From a virus, in IMG/VR virus record IMGVR_UViG_3300042882_000302, positions 1-36,134 of that record: DNA of 36,134 nucleotides. The stretch is one strand, 5' to 3'. This document shows positions 17,432 through 25,222 of the stretch, in pieces. How positions within the stretch are numbered: position 1 is the first letter of the stretch; each line of letters begins with the position of its first letter. The notes under the pieces are model-generated. The model made no database searches. It saw nothing but the letters and a program-made list of their open reading frames with translations, and was not told where the DNA came from. A program made the position numbers and the translations under genes.

Positions 17432-17626
17432 CTATTTATTTGTTCGGTGCTCATAATCGTCACGACAATCTTGATCGCACCAACGCCAATCCTTTCTTAT
17501 TGGTTCACCGCAGTTCAAGCAATAGCCCATGCCCTTTATAGGCGTAGCCTCTTGCTTACGATACCGCTTACGTATTGTTTCTTCTAACTCTAATCGTTCT
17601 TGTGTTTTATCTACGTCGTCCGACAT
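17432..17626 (-). CDS. Small zinc-ribbon-like protein
   Basis: 64 residues. An acidic and basic helix precedes YCLNCGEPIRKDWRWCDQDC, giving two Cys pairs (CxxC and CxxxC) that suit one zinc. This resembles short phage zinc proteins. The Shine-Dalgarno is weak. The start overlaps the upstream membrane peptide gene by 20 bases. Confidence 0.7.
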   Translation of the reverse strand: MSDDVDKTQERLELEETIRKRYRKQEATPIKGMGYCLNCGEPIRKDWRWCDQDCRDDYEHRTNK

Positions 17627-17765
17627 TCTTTATCTTCTGTATAACAATTCTTACTATGAATAAATCTATAACTATTGAATAGTCATAGGGCATATAAGGC
17701 TCTTGAAAGCTAACTTCTAGACCTACCATAACGCCTGATATAAACGAGCATTGAAATAATATCAT
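17607..17765 (-). CDS. 52-residue hydrophobic membrane peptide
   Basis: AAAGGA lies 5 bases before the ATG. Two hydrophobic stretches (about residues 2-20 and 30-43) surround a short polar EPYMPYD segment, and the C-terminus is basic (KNVGRRR). This looks like a small hairpin membrane protein. It overlaps the zinc-ribbon gene by 20 bases. Function unknown. Confidence 0.6.
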   Translation of the reverse strand: MILFQCSFISGVMVGLEVSFQEPYMPYDYSIVIDLFIVRIVIQKIKNVGRRR

Positions 17766-17774
17766 TGTGTTCCT

Positions 17775-17951
17775 TTAAAACGGTGCTTCTTCTAATATAT
17801 CGAACACGCTCTTTATCGTTTCGACAGGTAGTTCTACTATCGTAGCATTATCTTTATTGCCTGTAAACCATTTAGCCTCACGTAGCGACCTAAATTTCTT
17901 ATATGGTTCTCCATCTAGGCACACCACGTGAGTGAACGGTAGATTAGACAT
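17775..17951 (-). CDS. Small hypothetical protein
   Basis: 58 residues from the ATG at 17951, which overlaps the upstream stop by 8 bases; an alternative ATG at 17969 adds six residues. Neither has a clear Shine-Dalgarno. HVVCLDGEPYKKFRSLREA suggests a small alpha/beta fold. Function unknown. Confidence 0.6.
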   Translation of the reverse strand: MSNLPFTHVVCLDGEPYKKFRSLREAKWFTGNKDNATIVELPVETIKSVFDILEEAPF

Positions 17952-18327
17952 CGGGGGCTCGCATGACATAGAAGTCCGTATCCGAAGTGCGAACGCCTAC
18001 ATCCTTAAGCACTTCTCCAATAGCTATTAACTTTAACATGGCTATTTTTGGGTCATCGGATGTTACCCCAGCAGGTAAATGATGGTGTGTCATTGACCAA
18101 CCAATCGCAACAGCATAGTTTTTAACCGCATACACAGCCGTATCAGGGGTTGCGAAGTATGATTGCTGATTGTTCACTGCGACAATAGACCCTCTAGCCT
18201 GAGCTGCGGCATACGGATTACCCAATGGTGACGTTGACGATGTCGAATTCATTAACGATGAAGCATAGGGTGGTGGCGGTGGTGGGGGTAATCCAATACC
18301 TCCTAAAATTCCGTTATACCATGCCAT
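17944..18327 (-). CDS. Hypothetical protein with N-terminal polyproline run
   Basis: 127 residues. A run of seven Pro near residues 14-20 follows MAWYNGILGGIG. A Ser/Asn/Ala-rich segment leads to a compact helical domain (DPKIAMLKLIAIGEVLKDV). AGGAG lies 7 bases before the ATG. It overlaps the VRR-NUC gene by 14 bases. The Pro run may be an extended linker. Function unknown. Confidence 0.65.
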   Translation of the reverse strand: MAWYNGILGGIGLPPPPPPPYASSLMNSTSSTSPLGNPYAAAQARGSIVAVNNQQSYFATPDTAVYAVKNYAVAIGWSMTHHHLPAGVTSDDPKIAMLKLIAIGEVLKDVGVRTSDTDFYVMRAPDV

Positions 18328-18613
18328 ATAGCATCTCCTTTAATTGGTCTAGGTTGTTTTCATCTATAACAACAGCGATGCCACCGTTCTTCTTAATGGC
18401 AACGAGGTTGCGGTCTTGTATCTCTGTAGTTCTATTGCCATTCGCCTTGCACTCTATCCCTAGAAAGTGGCTCTTGTAGCACACCACGATATCAGGCACA
18501 CCTGTCCGCATGTAGCCACTCGCTACAGGATAGAAGTAATAGGCGTCTAGCTCTTTCAGCATCTTAACTACTTGGGCTTTCACCCACTTCTCAGTTACTT
18601 TCTTTTCGGGCAC
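18314..18613 (-). CDS. VRR-NUC domain nuclease
   Basis: 99 residues. GVPDIVVCY, then FLGIECKANGN and QDRNLVAIKKNGGIAVVI, match the minimal PD-(D/E)XK core of VRR-NUC nucleases: catalytic Asp, Glu and Lys in PD...ECK. Stand-alone phage versions are thought to act as Holliday-junction or branched-DNA nucleases. The start is GTG at 18613 with AGGAG 7 bases before it, directly after the previous stop. Confidence 0.88.
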   Translation of the reverse strand: MPEKKVTEKWVKAQVVKMLKELDAYYFYPVASGYMRTGVPDIVVCYKSHFLGIECKANGNRTTEIQDRNLVAIKKNGGIAVVIDENNLDQLKEMLYGMV

Positions 18614-18898
18614 TTATTTTCTCCTTTCAATACGGTTTTGCTCTTCAAATATTTCACGTGCTTTGGCACGTAACCGTAATAATTTAACATCATCAACAAG
18701 ACTAGGGTTTGTATCTAAGAACATATAAGCTAAGTATTGCTCGTCGTCATCACCTTCTGTCAGTAAGAAGAACTCGTTGTCTCTAATACCTATACCTTCA
18801 AGGTATTTACCGTTCTCTGTTAGCTTAAGCATAGCTACCTTTTGCTTCTGTCGCTTTGTTAACTTCGTTTCTTCATCGTCAATACGGATTACTTTCAT
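18614..18898 (-). CDS. Hypothetical protein
   Basis: 94 residues, charged. The N-terminus MKVIRIDDEETKLTKRQKQK suggests a basic helix, followed by a probable beta core and a C-terminal helix rich in Arg and Glu. It abuts the VRR-NUC gene and starts one base after the DUF3150-like stop. Function unknown. Confidence 0.65.
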   Translation of the reverse strand: MKVIRIDDEETKLTKRQKQKVAMLKLTENGKYLEGIGIRDNEFFLLTEGDDDEQYLAYMFLDTNPSLVDDVKLLRLRAKAREIFEEQNRIERRK

Positions 18899-18899
18899 A

Positions 18900-19742
18900 T
18901 TAAATCATGTCCATAATTTCGGTAACACGTGCTAACACTTCGTCACGTGCACCAACACTTGTCCGTAACTCATCGGGAGTTACACCGACTAACGATTTCT
19001 CTAGCGCCTTTCTCGCTTCCTCTAGTTTAGGGTCTTTGGTTACGTTCAACTTCGTGAGTAGACTGGTCAGTTCAAGCGCATTTTCGATCAAACTGTTGCG
19101 GAATATCTTTTTGTCCTCACCGCTTAGTCTGTCTATCATGTGCTCAAGTGTTACATGTAACCGTGACCATGCGTCTTGCATAGCTGTCTCTACCCTTGAG
19201 TCGTAGGCTTTCTCATACTCGGCTCTCATCTCGTCACGTATGGCGTCCTCAACGTCTATGCGGAAGTCGCTAACTTCGGGCACAGGCATAATAGTGTATT
19301 TCATATTAAACTTCGTAGCAATCTTGTGTGCGTCGGGGTATTCCGAGCGGTCGAACAACTGTCCAAGGCGATAAGCCATGACCGTAATGATGTTCGGGTA
19401 TTCATTGATAAAGGTATTCACACGTGATTGAAACTCTGCTTCGTATACGCCTAGCTGTTCTTTGTAGTCGAAGAAGTTATTCATCGGCAACAGACGTGTG
19501 CCTGTGTCCGACCATGGTAGCGTTTGCCTAGCATGCCACTCACGTATCTCCCCCGCCAACTTCGTGATAGCTTCGAGGTGGTCTGACCCTGCGAGGATAT
19601 GCTTGTTGTAGTTACCAGCCTTAGTGGTGGTGCGTTTGTTTATGTCAATTTCTTTTGACACGTTCTTGTCTAACTTACGCGCAGTCCATAGTGATATGTT
19701 TAGGTCTATCAATACTGCGCTTGATGCGATACTAACTGCCAT
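18900..19742 (-). CDS. DUF3150-like protein, probable partner of MoxR/VWA pair
   Basis: 280 residues, mostly alpha-helical. The LPWSDTGTRLLPMNNFFDY region at about residue 75, followed by a long helix and YPNIITVMAYRLG, resembles the DUF3150 family. In phages and bacteria I recall this family encoded near a MoxR-type ATPase and a VWA protein, as here. It may be a substrate or adaptor of that machine (inference). AAGGAG precedes the ATG. The family call is from memory of the pattern. Confidence 0.65.
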   Translation of the reverse strand: MAVSIASSAVLIDLNISLWTARKLDKNVSKEIDINKRTTTKAGNYNKHILAGSDHLEAITKLAGEIREWHARQTLPWSDTGTRLLPMNNFFDYKEQLGVYEAEFQSRVNTFINEYPNIITVMAYRLGQLFDRSEYPDAHKIATKFNMKYTIMPVPEVSDFRIDVEDAIRDEMRAEYEKAYDSRVETAMQDAWSRLHVTLEHMIDRLSGEDKKIFRNSLIENALELTSLLTKLNVTKDPKLEEARKALEKSLVGVTPDELRTSVGARDEVLARVTEIMDMI

Positions 19743-19893
19743 GGTTCTCTCCTTTAAGTTGTCTTACTAACATCATTGCATCTGCATGTTGATATGCTTC
19801 AATCGCTACCGAGTTTGGGTCTCTTGTTCGATTAGTTAACATACCGCACATGGCTAGCATAGCGAATAAATCTCTTACGTTAAGGTCGTCCAT
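19732..19893 (-). CDS. 53-residue hypothetical protein
   Basis: The start is ATG 19893, chosen because GGAG lies 7 bases before it; a longer frame to 19944 lacks a site. The sequence MDDLNVRDLFAMLAMCGMLT then NSVAIEAYQHADAMM suggests two helices. It overlaps the DUF3150-like start by 11 bases. Function unknown. Confidence 0.65.
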   Translation of the reverse strand: MDDLNVRDLFAMLAMCGMLTNRTRDPNSVAIEAYQHADAMMLVRQLKGENHGS

Positions 19894-20047
19894 TCTTTCT
19901 CTCCATAGGTTTAGCCAACAAATACTTGTCGCCCATTGATTCAATTACTGCTTTAATCTTTTCTTCACGTATCCTTACTAGTTCAGGGTCAGGCTTGATA
20001 TCAGCCCCATACAATGACGTGAGTATTACTGACGGGTTAAAAAACAT
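19880..20047 (-). CDS. 55-residue hypothetical protein
   Basis: AGGAGG lies 7 bases before the ATG, which overlaps the previous stop by one base (TAATG). The protein begins MFFNPSVILTSLYGADIKPD and continues as a charged helix. It overlaps the next gene by 14 bases. Function unknown. Confidence 0.7.
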   Translation of the reverse strand: MFFNPSVILTSLYGADIKPDPELVRIREEKIKAVIESMGDKYLLAKPMERKNGRP

Positions 20048-20646
20048 TATGCTGCCTCCTTATCTAAATCGTTAGCTTGAATTGCATCCCACACTGACTC
20101 ATCAGAAGTGAGTGCGTCATACTCGTCACGCAGTGCGTCATACAACAGCCCACATAGGTCAGCTACTATATCACCTATCAGTGCATCGACCATCTCTATT
20201 TCCTTGTCAAACTGCTCTTGCCATACCTCAGCAAAGGGGTGGTCATCAACAAGGTAATACGCTATTGGTTCTACTTCGATATCACGCATGGTTACGTTAT
20301 TGTGCCTACCCAAGCCCCATGACATACGAACATACCCATCGAGGTCTTCGACATACTTTTGGAATATCGGATAGTCATCATAAAAAGAACCCAAGGCTAG
20401 CTTGAAGTCTACTACCCTACCTGCAAAGGCAGCACCATCACCTTGTGACCAAAAGCCTGACCACGTTATGTCCCTCTCACGCACAGATTGAACGATGCCA
20501 CGTCTGTTATAGTTACGAGGTGTCGTGCTGATTTGAATGCCACGTTCCTTGCACTGTTCATCAAACCACTCATAGACAGACTCATGCCACCACTCACCAT
20601 CGACATTGATTTCCCTATGCTTTTCTATTAGTTCGTCTTTAGTCAT
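20047..20646 (-). CDS. Conserved phage protein with ITWSGFWSQGDGAAF motif
   Basis: 199 residues, acidic. DITWSGFWSQGDGAAFAGRV near residues 60-78 is a motif I recall from many phage proteins, sometimes loosely labelled antitoxin of a toxin-antitoxin system. Conserved aromatics and Asp suggest a ligand or metal site but no catalytic set is clear. The ATG overlaps the upstream stop by 4 bases. No toxin gene is adjacent. Function unknown. Confidence 0.75.
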   Translation of the reverse strand: MTKDELIEKHREINVDGEWWHESVYEWFDEQCKERGIQISTTPRNYNRRGIVQSVRERDITWSGFWSQGDGAAFAGRVVDFKLALGSFYDDYPIFQKYVEDLDGYVRMSWGLGRHNNVTMRDIEVEPIAYYLVDDHPFAEVWQEQFDKEIEMVDALIGDIVADLCGLLYDALRDEYDALTSDESVWDAIQANDLDKEAA

Positions 20647-21161
20647 GTCAAATCCAATTCGATCGAGTTAATCTCTCTCGTCAGTATTTTGTTTAAGTAG
20701 GCATGCACGTTGTGGTCAGCTGGCACCTCTACCTTAGCTGCATCTTTGATAATCTTCTTACATTCATTAGACATGTAATAGATACCTACTGACCCTGCTG
20801 GGTATCGATTCTCTGCTACACGAAGTGACTCCTCTAAGTTACGCATATACCATCCTGTGGTTCTATCCGACTCTAGTTTGGTTAGTGCTACTGCCTGTGT
20901 AATCGCATCAAATATAGGGTGCGTAGACTTCAGCTCTTTATACGCTATATTCCAACCACTAAACCTAATGAATGGCGAGTCCATTCTATGCGCTATCTCT
21001 CTAGCCAAGCGTGATGTAGCTGACTCACCGTCTGATATAGAACCTGTGCTAACTTGTTTCGCTATGTTTTTCAGTTGTCGGTCTGTAAACGTAGTTAAAT
21101 CTATCTTCAATGTCAACGCCTTTGAATGGCGTAGTAAATACGTTGGAACGTTAATGCTCAT
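20643..21161 (-). CDS. Hypothetical protein
   Basis: 172 residues, mixed helix and strand; no motif recognised. AAAGGAG precedes the ATG and directly abuts the 33-bp palindromic element at 21176, which separates this gene from its upstream neighbour. The 3' end overlaps the next gene as ATGA. Confidence 0.7.
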   Translation of the reverse strand: MSINVPTYLLRHSKALTLKIDLTTFTDRQLKNIAKQVSTGSISDGESATSRLAREIAHRMDSPFIRFSGWNIAYKELKSTHPIFDAITQAVALTKLESDRTTGWYMRNLEESLRVAENRYPAGSVGIYYMSNECKKIIKDAAKVEVPADHNVHAYLNKILTREINSIELDLT

Positions 21162-21175
21162 GATGTTTCTCCTTT

Positions 21176-21208
21176 GTTAACTTCGTGGCAAACTTGCCAC
21201 AATGTTAC
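21176..21208. repeat. 33-bp palindromic element, copy 1
   Basis: Plus strand GTTAACTTC, then GTGGCA-N4-TGCCAC, then AAT and GTTAC. Its right end contains the TAA stop of the gene ending at 21205. Its left end abuts the ribosome binding site of the next gene. Confidence 0.85.
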
Positions 21209-21486
21209 GACTGTAATTTATATACCGCTACTAATTCATTTACCTTGTCTACTACACTATCGGTATTGCTGCACACGTGTGTCTCCGACTCATGGCTGAC
21301 GTTAGTCTCCATGCTGACATTTACTACCCAACCATTGGCTACCTTGTGCACTCGAATGTTAAGGCTACTCTCTCCTTCGACAGATACACGAGCGGTCTCC
21401 TCTATCTCAAATAGTTTTCGTGATGGTTGTGTTAATATTTTGTTTCGCGTTATCGCGTCACGTATTGCTTTGGTTAAACTTGTCAT
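21205..21486 (-). CDS. Hypothetical protein
   Basis: 93 residues. A basic N-terminal helix is followed by a beta-rich part (ARVSVEGESSLNIRVHKVANG). AGGAG before its ATG lies inside the last codons of the VWA gene. The stop codon is part of a 33-bp palindromic element. Function unknown. Confidence 0.65.
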   Translation of the reverse strand: MTSLTKAIRDAITRNKILTQPSRKLFEIEETARVSVEGESSLNIRVHKVANGWVVNVSMETNVSHESETHVCSNTDSVVDKVNELVAVYKLQS

Positions 21487-21487
21487 A

Positions 21488-22690
21488 TCATTCTCCTAAG
21501 TAAATGCTCTTGCCATGTGGCGAGGTTATACCCTTGCTAGTGATAGCCCATAGAGTAGGTGCTTCCCAATCCCCACCCCAATCCTGTTCGACATAGCCGT
21601 CAGTCAATACGATGATAGCTTCAGGCGTGATGCGCTTGTCCTTGAGATACGAGTTCAAGCTACCGACACGTGTGCCACCCCCACCCGCAGGTTTGGTTGT
21701 GGTTGCTAACCCATCGTAGTCACCGATGTTGTAGGTTTCGTGAGCAGCTACATCGTAGTCCCAGTAGATAAGTTCTAGGCTTTCGGGTGTCACGTCATCA
21801 CATATACCAACAACTTCTGACAAGAACTCGTTAAGCTCCTCGTTACCGATAGAGCCTGACGTGTCGATGCCTACGACTAGCTTGCCTACTGTCTCACCTA
21901 TCATCGAGGGCATGTAGATGTCCTGTCCGATAAACCTACGTGATGGGCGTTTCCAAGATGTCTTATCCTTGTTCTTGCATGTAGCGTTGACAAACTCACG
22001 CAACTGCTCACGCCAATCTACCTTGGGTTCAAGTAGTTCTTGGATAGAACGGTTCTGATTGCCTGCCATTTTGCCACGAATAATCTCACCTTGACGTAGT
22101 GCTTGGTCAATCTGCTTTTGAACTTCTTTAACTTCGTCAGCAGTCAACTGTTCGGCACCTTCCCAGTCATGATGGTCGTGTCCACCTTGCTTGCTACCCT
22201 CACCAGTCTCACCTCCACCATCACCACTGTCCTTACCACCGCCCGAAGGTGGTGGCTCTTGCTTGAGAATGTCAAACACTTGCTTAGTAGTCATGTTGGC
22301 AAAGCGTTTGTCATACAAACACATCTCAGGCATAGACGCTACTTCCCCATGTGGGTCAGCTTCAACGATGGTATTGTTCACCACGTAGTCAGCTGCAATG
22401 TTGGCAAGCATAGGGTTTTCTTTCCATAGCTTGCGCCATATCGTCATGTGCTGAAAGACTTTGTGTAACGCCTCATGTAACACGACGAACGTCAACTGCT
22501 TGTCAGTCAACGTGTCGATAAAGTTAGGGTTATACATTACATCACGACCATTGGTCGCAGCTGTTGGTAAGTCTTCAGTGAACGTGACTTTGCCTATTGA
22601 TAATACACCAGCGAATAAGCAGAATTGCTTAGAGCGCATTATGCTGATGTGCGACTTCGTCACTCGCTGTTGCGAATTCAAAACTGGCAT
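21488..22690 (-). CDS. Metallopeptidase-like/VWA domain protein (DUF2201 type)
   Basis: 400 residues from ATG 22690, with AGGAG 7 bases upstream. The N-terminal putative metallopeptidase domain has HEALH at 72-76 and NIAADYVVN (D101) as probable third ligand. A low-complexity Gly/Ser/Asp/His linker spans about residues 148-176. The C-terminal VWA domain has MIDAS motif VGIDTSGSIG (D276, S278, S280). The protein lies downstream of a MoxR-type ATPase, the usual partner of VWA proteins in protein or metal-cofactor remodelling. What this phage remodels is unknown. Confidence 0.88.
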   Translation of the reverse strand: MPVLNSQQRVTKSHISIMRSKQFCLFAGVLSIGKVTFTEDLPTAATNGRDVMYNPNFIDTLTDKQLTFVVLHEALHKVFQHMTIWRKLWKENPMLANIAADYVVNNTIVEADPHGEVASMPEMCLYDKRFANMTTKQVFDILKQEPPPSGGGKDSGDGGGETGEGSKQGGHDHHDWEGAEQLTADEVKEVQKQIDQALRQGEIIRGKMAGNQNRSIQELLEPKVDWREQLREFVNATCKNKDKTSWKRPSRRFIGQDIYMPSMIGETVGKLVVGIDTSGSIGNEELNEFLSEVVGICDDVTPESLELIYWDYDVAAHETYNIGDYDGLATTTKPAGGGGTRVGSLNSYLKDKRITPEAIIVLTDGYVEQDWGGDWEAPTLWAITSKGITSPHGKSIYLGE

Positions 22691-22895
22691 AAAAGTTCTC
22701 CTCATGTGCGGTTAATTGTTTAATGCTTTCGATCAAATGGAATGCTTTAATCGGTGTGCACTTATACTCGGTATCACGCCAAATGATTTTTACTTCATTG
22801 GGGCTGATAACAAAGTCAACATCGGGTAAATCCCTAGTGATGTCTTGTAATGTTTTAAATGCGTTACGGACTTGCAATAGTTCTTGTGAAGCCAT
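22629..22895 (-). CDS. Hypothetical protein between MoxR and VWA genes
   Basis: 88 residues from ATG 22895, with AGGAG 7 bases upstream. It begins MASQELLQVRNAFKTLQDIT and has a central beta segment (DVDFVISPNEVKIIWRDTEY) and a helical end. It overlaps the VWA gene start by 62 bases, which suggests tight coupling, so it may belong to the same complex (inference). Confidence 0.65.
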   Translation of the reverse strand: MASQELLQVRNAFKTLQDITRDLPDVDFVISPNEVKIIWRDTEYKCTPIKAFHLIESIKQLTAHEENFYASFEFATASDEVAHQHNAL

Positions 22896-22909
22896 TCTAT
22901 TTCTCCTAA

Positions 22910-23956
22910 TTAAAAGTATTGATTGTTTGATACTGCCCACGTAACAAAGGATTTGTTAGTCGCGGCTACTGCTTTACGGCTTGACGCCATAATGTTTATT
23001 GCAAATAGTGCTTGTGTTTCCATGGGTAGACGTTGAATGTATTTCATCCACGCATCCATGTGTTCCTCAGTGATTGTCATTAACTCACGCATCACTAAGA
23101 TTACCCTTGCCGATGGGTCTTTCGGGACCATCGCTTTCTCAGGTTCTTTGTAGACAGACTCACGACTTGGCAGTCCATCAGCTAGACTAAAGTATGCAGA
23201 CATATCCCTTGCAGCTGACTCGCCGATAGTGCCGACTAGAGCCGTCAGGGTGGTATCCTCTCCCAACACGTCACGATTTTTAACAATCAGCGAAGCTTTC
23301 GCTAGTGACCGTGGTGATACAAAAGAGTCCTGTTGTTTGCGTGGGTTATACATATACATGTTCTCTTTCTGAGACTCGTCTGTATACATAGCTAGGCAGT
23401 GGGGGAACTGCTTGACCCATGCCAATACCTCGGGCGCAATGCCATTGTCTACACCCCAGTTAATCCACTCGTCATCGTTCGGGTTACGCACAGTGACCAT
23501 AGTCAATCTGTTCTTAGCATGGGCTTTCATCGCATCGCCCACACCATCTGTCGTTAAGTTACCTGTTGAATACACAATCGAGTCGGGGTGAAACTTCACC
23601 GAGCCTAGACGTCTCTCTAACATTACAGGTAACAACATGTTCTTAACAGGCTCACTAGCCTTGGTTATCTCGTCTAGCATAATCAACACTGGCTTGCCAT
23701 GTTGCAGGCTAAAGCGTTCATTAGGATAGAACGAGGTGGTCTTGTCATTGTGGTTCATGGCTGGCATGGCTAAGTCGCCTAAGTCTAAGTCAGCACAATC
23801 TATATACACAGGGATATGGTCTGGAAACCGTTTGCCTAGTGTCTGTAAGATAGAACTCTTACCAATGCCGGGTTGACCTCGTAGGTGGACAGTCACGTCT
23901 TTGCCCACTGTTGCTATCAATTCTTCTGCTTGTTTCAAACTCATCATTTGTTGCAT
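22910..23956 (-). CDS. MoxR/CbbQ-type AAA+ ATPase
   Basis: 348 residues. Walker A GQPGIGKSS at 27-35, Walker B LIMLDE at 91-96, sensor 1 YSTGN at 129-133 and Arg150 in KNRLTMV form a complete AAA+ site. The downstream helical lid contains VSPRSLAKA. The compact size fits MoxR-type chaperone ATPases. The next large gene is a VWA protein, and a DUF3150-like gene follows in the same operon, so a ternary remodelling machine is likely (inference). AGGAG lies 7 bases before the ATG. Confidence 0.9.
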   Translation of the reverse strand: MQQMMSLKQAEELIATVGKDVTVHLRGQPGIGKSSILQTLGKRFPDHIPVYIDCADLDLGDLAMPAMNHNDKTTSFYPNERFSLQHGKPVLIMLDEITKASEPVKNMLLPVMLERRLGSVKFHPDSIVYSTGNLTTDGVGDAMKAHAKNRLTMVTVRNPNDDEWINWGVDNGIAPEVLAWVKQFPHCLAMYTDESQKENMYMYNPRKQQDSFVSPRSLAKASLIVKNRDVLGEDTTLTALVGTIGESAARDMSAYFSLADGLPSRESVYKEPEKAMVPKDPSARVILVMRELMTITEEHMDAWMKYIQRLPMETQALFAINIMASSRKAVAATNKSFVTWAVSNNQYF

Positions 23957-23978
23957 GGTAATACTCCTCTCGGTTAAG

Positions 23979-24773
23979 TTAATTTACTACGTCTAACACT
24001 TGTGGGTTGACTGCTTTTAAGGCATCATCAACCAATTTCTTCATGGCATTGGGTTGTCGCACATACACACGTTGACTTGACTTGTGGTCCCAATTACTTC
24101 TTTGTGTCTGCCACGCTATACACTCAAACATATCCCACCATTGTTCTTCAACCCCTAAGTTAGCTATAACTTTATAGCTGTCTCTGTATGGTGAGTCCCA
24201 ATAGTTTTTAAATGCTACATCCATATCACCTACCAAGTTGTCCATCGCATCTATGTAGTTATAGAACGGTTTGGCTGTCTTGCGAACTTCGTTCATGCGC
24301 TTACGATTAACCTTATACTTTGTTGGTTGTTCTAACACGGTTATCGGTGTGTTGTCATAATTGAAATCGTAAACTTTGTGACTCTTAATTGGGTAGTAGT
24401 TAAAGAGTATGTTCCAATCGAAGTCCACCTTGAAACCCTTAGGCACATAGGCTTTCTCACTTAGGTTATACACTGGCACACCCAGCACTGCTTCAATAAA
24501 CAATCGTGTGCTCATTGAGTAGTAGCCATGCATAGATAACTTGTAGTGTGTTGGGTAGTAGGTAACTAAATCGGTGTAATGAAACCCAGCTACATACACG
24601 TCTACCCCATCACGTATCTCATGCTTGAGCCATTTTGTTTCGTCGCTACGATTACCGATACGACGTAGGCTTTGGTCACCACCACGTATCGGGGTGAGAT
24701 TGTTAAACATATCTTTCGCTTGCTGATAACTGCCCATCTTTTTAATTGGCTTTATATCTATATGAAACGCCAT
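23979..24773 (-). CDS. Hypothetical protein, first gene of the long early operon
   Basis: 264 residues, rich in Tyr, Trp, Asn and Lys; no catalytic motif recognised. Segments such as GFHYTDLVTYYPTHYKLSMHG and CIAWQTQRSNWDHK look conserved in type. It is the first gene after the promoter at 24878-24906 and is followed by the MoxR ATPase, so it may be an accessory of that system. The leader is about 97 bases and carries several palindromes. Confidence 0.75.
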   Translation of the reverse strand: MAFHIDIKPIKKMGSYQQAKDMFNNLTPIRGGDQSLRRIGNRSDETKWLKHEIRDGVDVYVAGFHYTDLVTYYPTHYKLSMHGYYSMSTRLFIEAVLGVPVYNLSEKAYVPKGFKVDFDWNILFNYYPIKSHKVYDFNYDNTPITVLEQPTKYKVNRKRMNEVRKTAKPFYNYIDAMDNLVGDMDVAFKNYWDSPYRDSYKVIANLGVEEQWWDMFECIAWQTQRSNWDHKSSQRVYVRQPNAMKKLVDDALKAVNPQVLDVVN

Positions 24774-24787
24774 GATAATTCTCCTTT

Positions 24788-24820
24788 GTTAACTTCGTGG
24801 CAAACTTGCCACTTTGTTAC
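24788..24820. repeat. 33-bp palindromic element, copy 2
   Basis: Plus strand GTTAACTTC, GTGGCA-N4-TGCCAC, TT, TGTTAC. It lies in the leader between the promoter and the gene ending at 24773, next to the AAAGGAG ribosome binding site. Confidence 0.85.
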
Positions 24821-24845
24821 TAAATCGTAGTAACATATATGTTAC
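24816..24845. promoter_or_regulatory. Overlapping palindromes in the long operon's leader
   Basis: GTTACTA-AATCG-TAGTAAC (24816-24834, perfect 7-5-7) overlaps the perfect 16-base palindrome GTAACATATATGTTAC (24830-24845). GTTAC/GTAAC recurs five times within 40 bases. It lies about 25 bases after the predicted start of transcription; it is probably an operator cluster or an RNA hairpin pair. Confidence 0.55.
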
Positions 24846-24877
24846 TGTTACTACAGCTAATCAACGACTGAACTAAC

Positions 24878-24906
24878 ATTGTAACACATACGCACTACAT
24901 TGTCAA
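24878..24906 (-). promoter_or_regulatory. Sigma-70 promoter of the long early operon
   Basis: Minus-strand TTGACA (24901-24906) and TACAAT (24878-24883) are separated by 17 bases. The -35 region reads ACTTGACAATGT, a box shared with other early promoters in the window. Confidence 0.85.
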
Positions 24907-24928
24907 GTTAGTGTTATGGGGTTCAGCT

Positions 24929-24945
24929 CTTGTAAGTCCTACAAG
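24929..24945. promoter_or_regulatory. Inverted repeat upstream of the promoter
   Basis: CTTGTA-AGTCC-TACAAG lies about 23 bases upstream of the -35 box. No U-run follows on the minus strand. It may be an operator. Confidence 0.3.
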
Positions 24946-24971
24946 TCGGGACACCACCATTCCCTCCTGCG

Positions 24972-25073
24972 CTATGTATTGAGGTTCCTTGCTACACATG
25001 CCAGTTCAAGTAGCTCGTTCACGTGTGGTTTATACCCACTCCAGTCCTCTCTGTCCGATGGACTACGCACCAT
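24972..25073 (-). CDS. Candidate 33-residue small protein
   Basis: An ATG at 25073, 9 bases after the previous stop, opens a frame beginning MVRSPSDREDWSGYKPHVNE and ending in a helix-like LLELACVARNL. The amino-acid make-up is protein-like, but no good Shine-Dalgarno is present. Confidence 0.4.
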   Translation of the reverse strand: MVRSPSDREDWSGYKPHVNELLELACVARNLNT

Positions 25074-25081
25074 CGTTTGCG

Positions 25082-25222
25082 TTACTCTTCCTCCTCGTCA
25101 TCATCGTTGAGTTCTTTGGTTTTGTAGCTGACACCCACTAGGTATTTCGATACCATTTCAGATATCATTTCAGACGCTTGCTCTTCTGTTTTTGCATACC
25201 ATACTGCTTCAACCTTAATCAT
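25082..25222 (-). CDS. 46-residue acidic small protein
   Basis: GGAGG lies 6 bases before the ATG, and the start overlaps the upstream stop by 4 bases (ATGA). It begins MIKVEAVWYAKTEEQASEMI and ends in a run of Asp and Glu (NDDDEEEE). The acidic tail could mimic DNA or bind basic partners; function unknown. Confidence 0.65.
   Translation of the reverse strand: MIKVEAVWYAKTEEQASEMISEMVSKYLVGVSYKTKELNDDDEEEE

Noticed and set aside
20047-20646. Toxin-antitoxin module
   Set aside because: The antitoxin label for this type of protein is not supported here; no toxin-like gene is adjacent.
24906-24968. 21-codon minus-strand frame with AGGAGGGA before its ATG
   Set aside because: Very short, runs into the -35 box of the next promoter and has no recognisable protein character; too weak to call.
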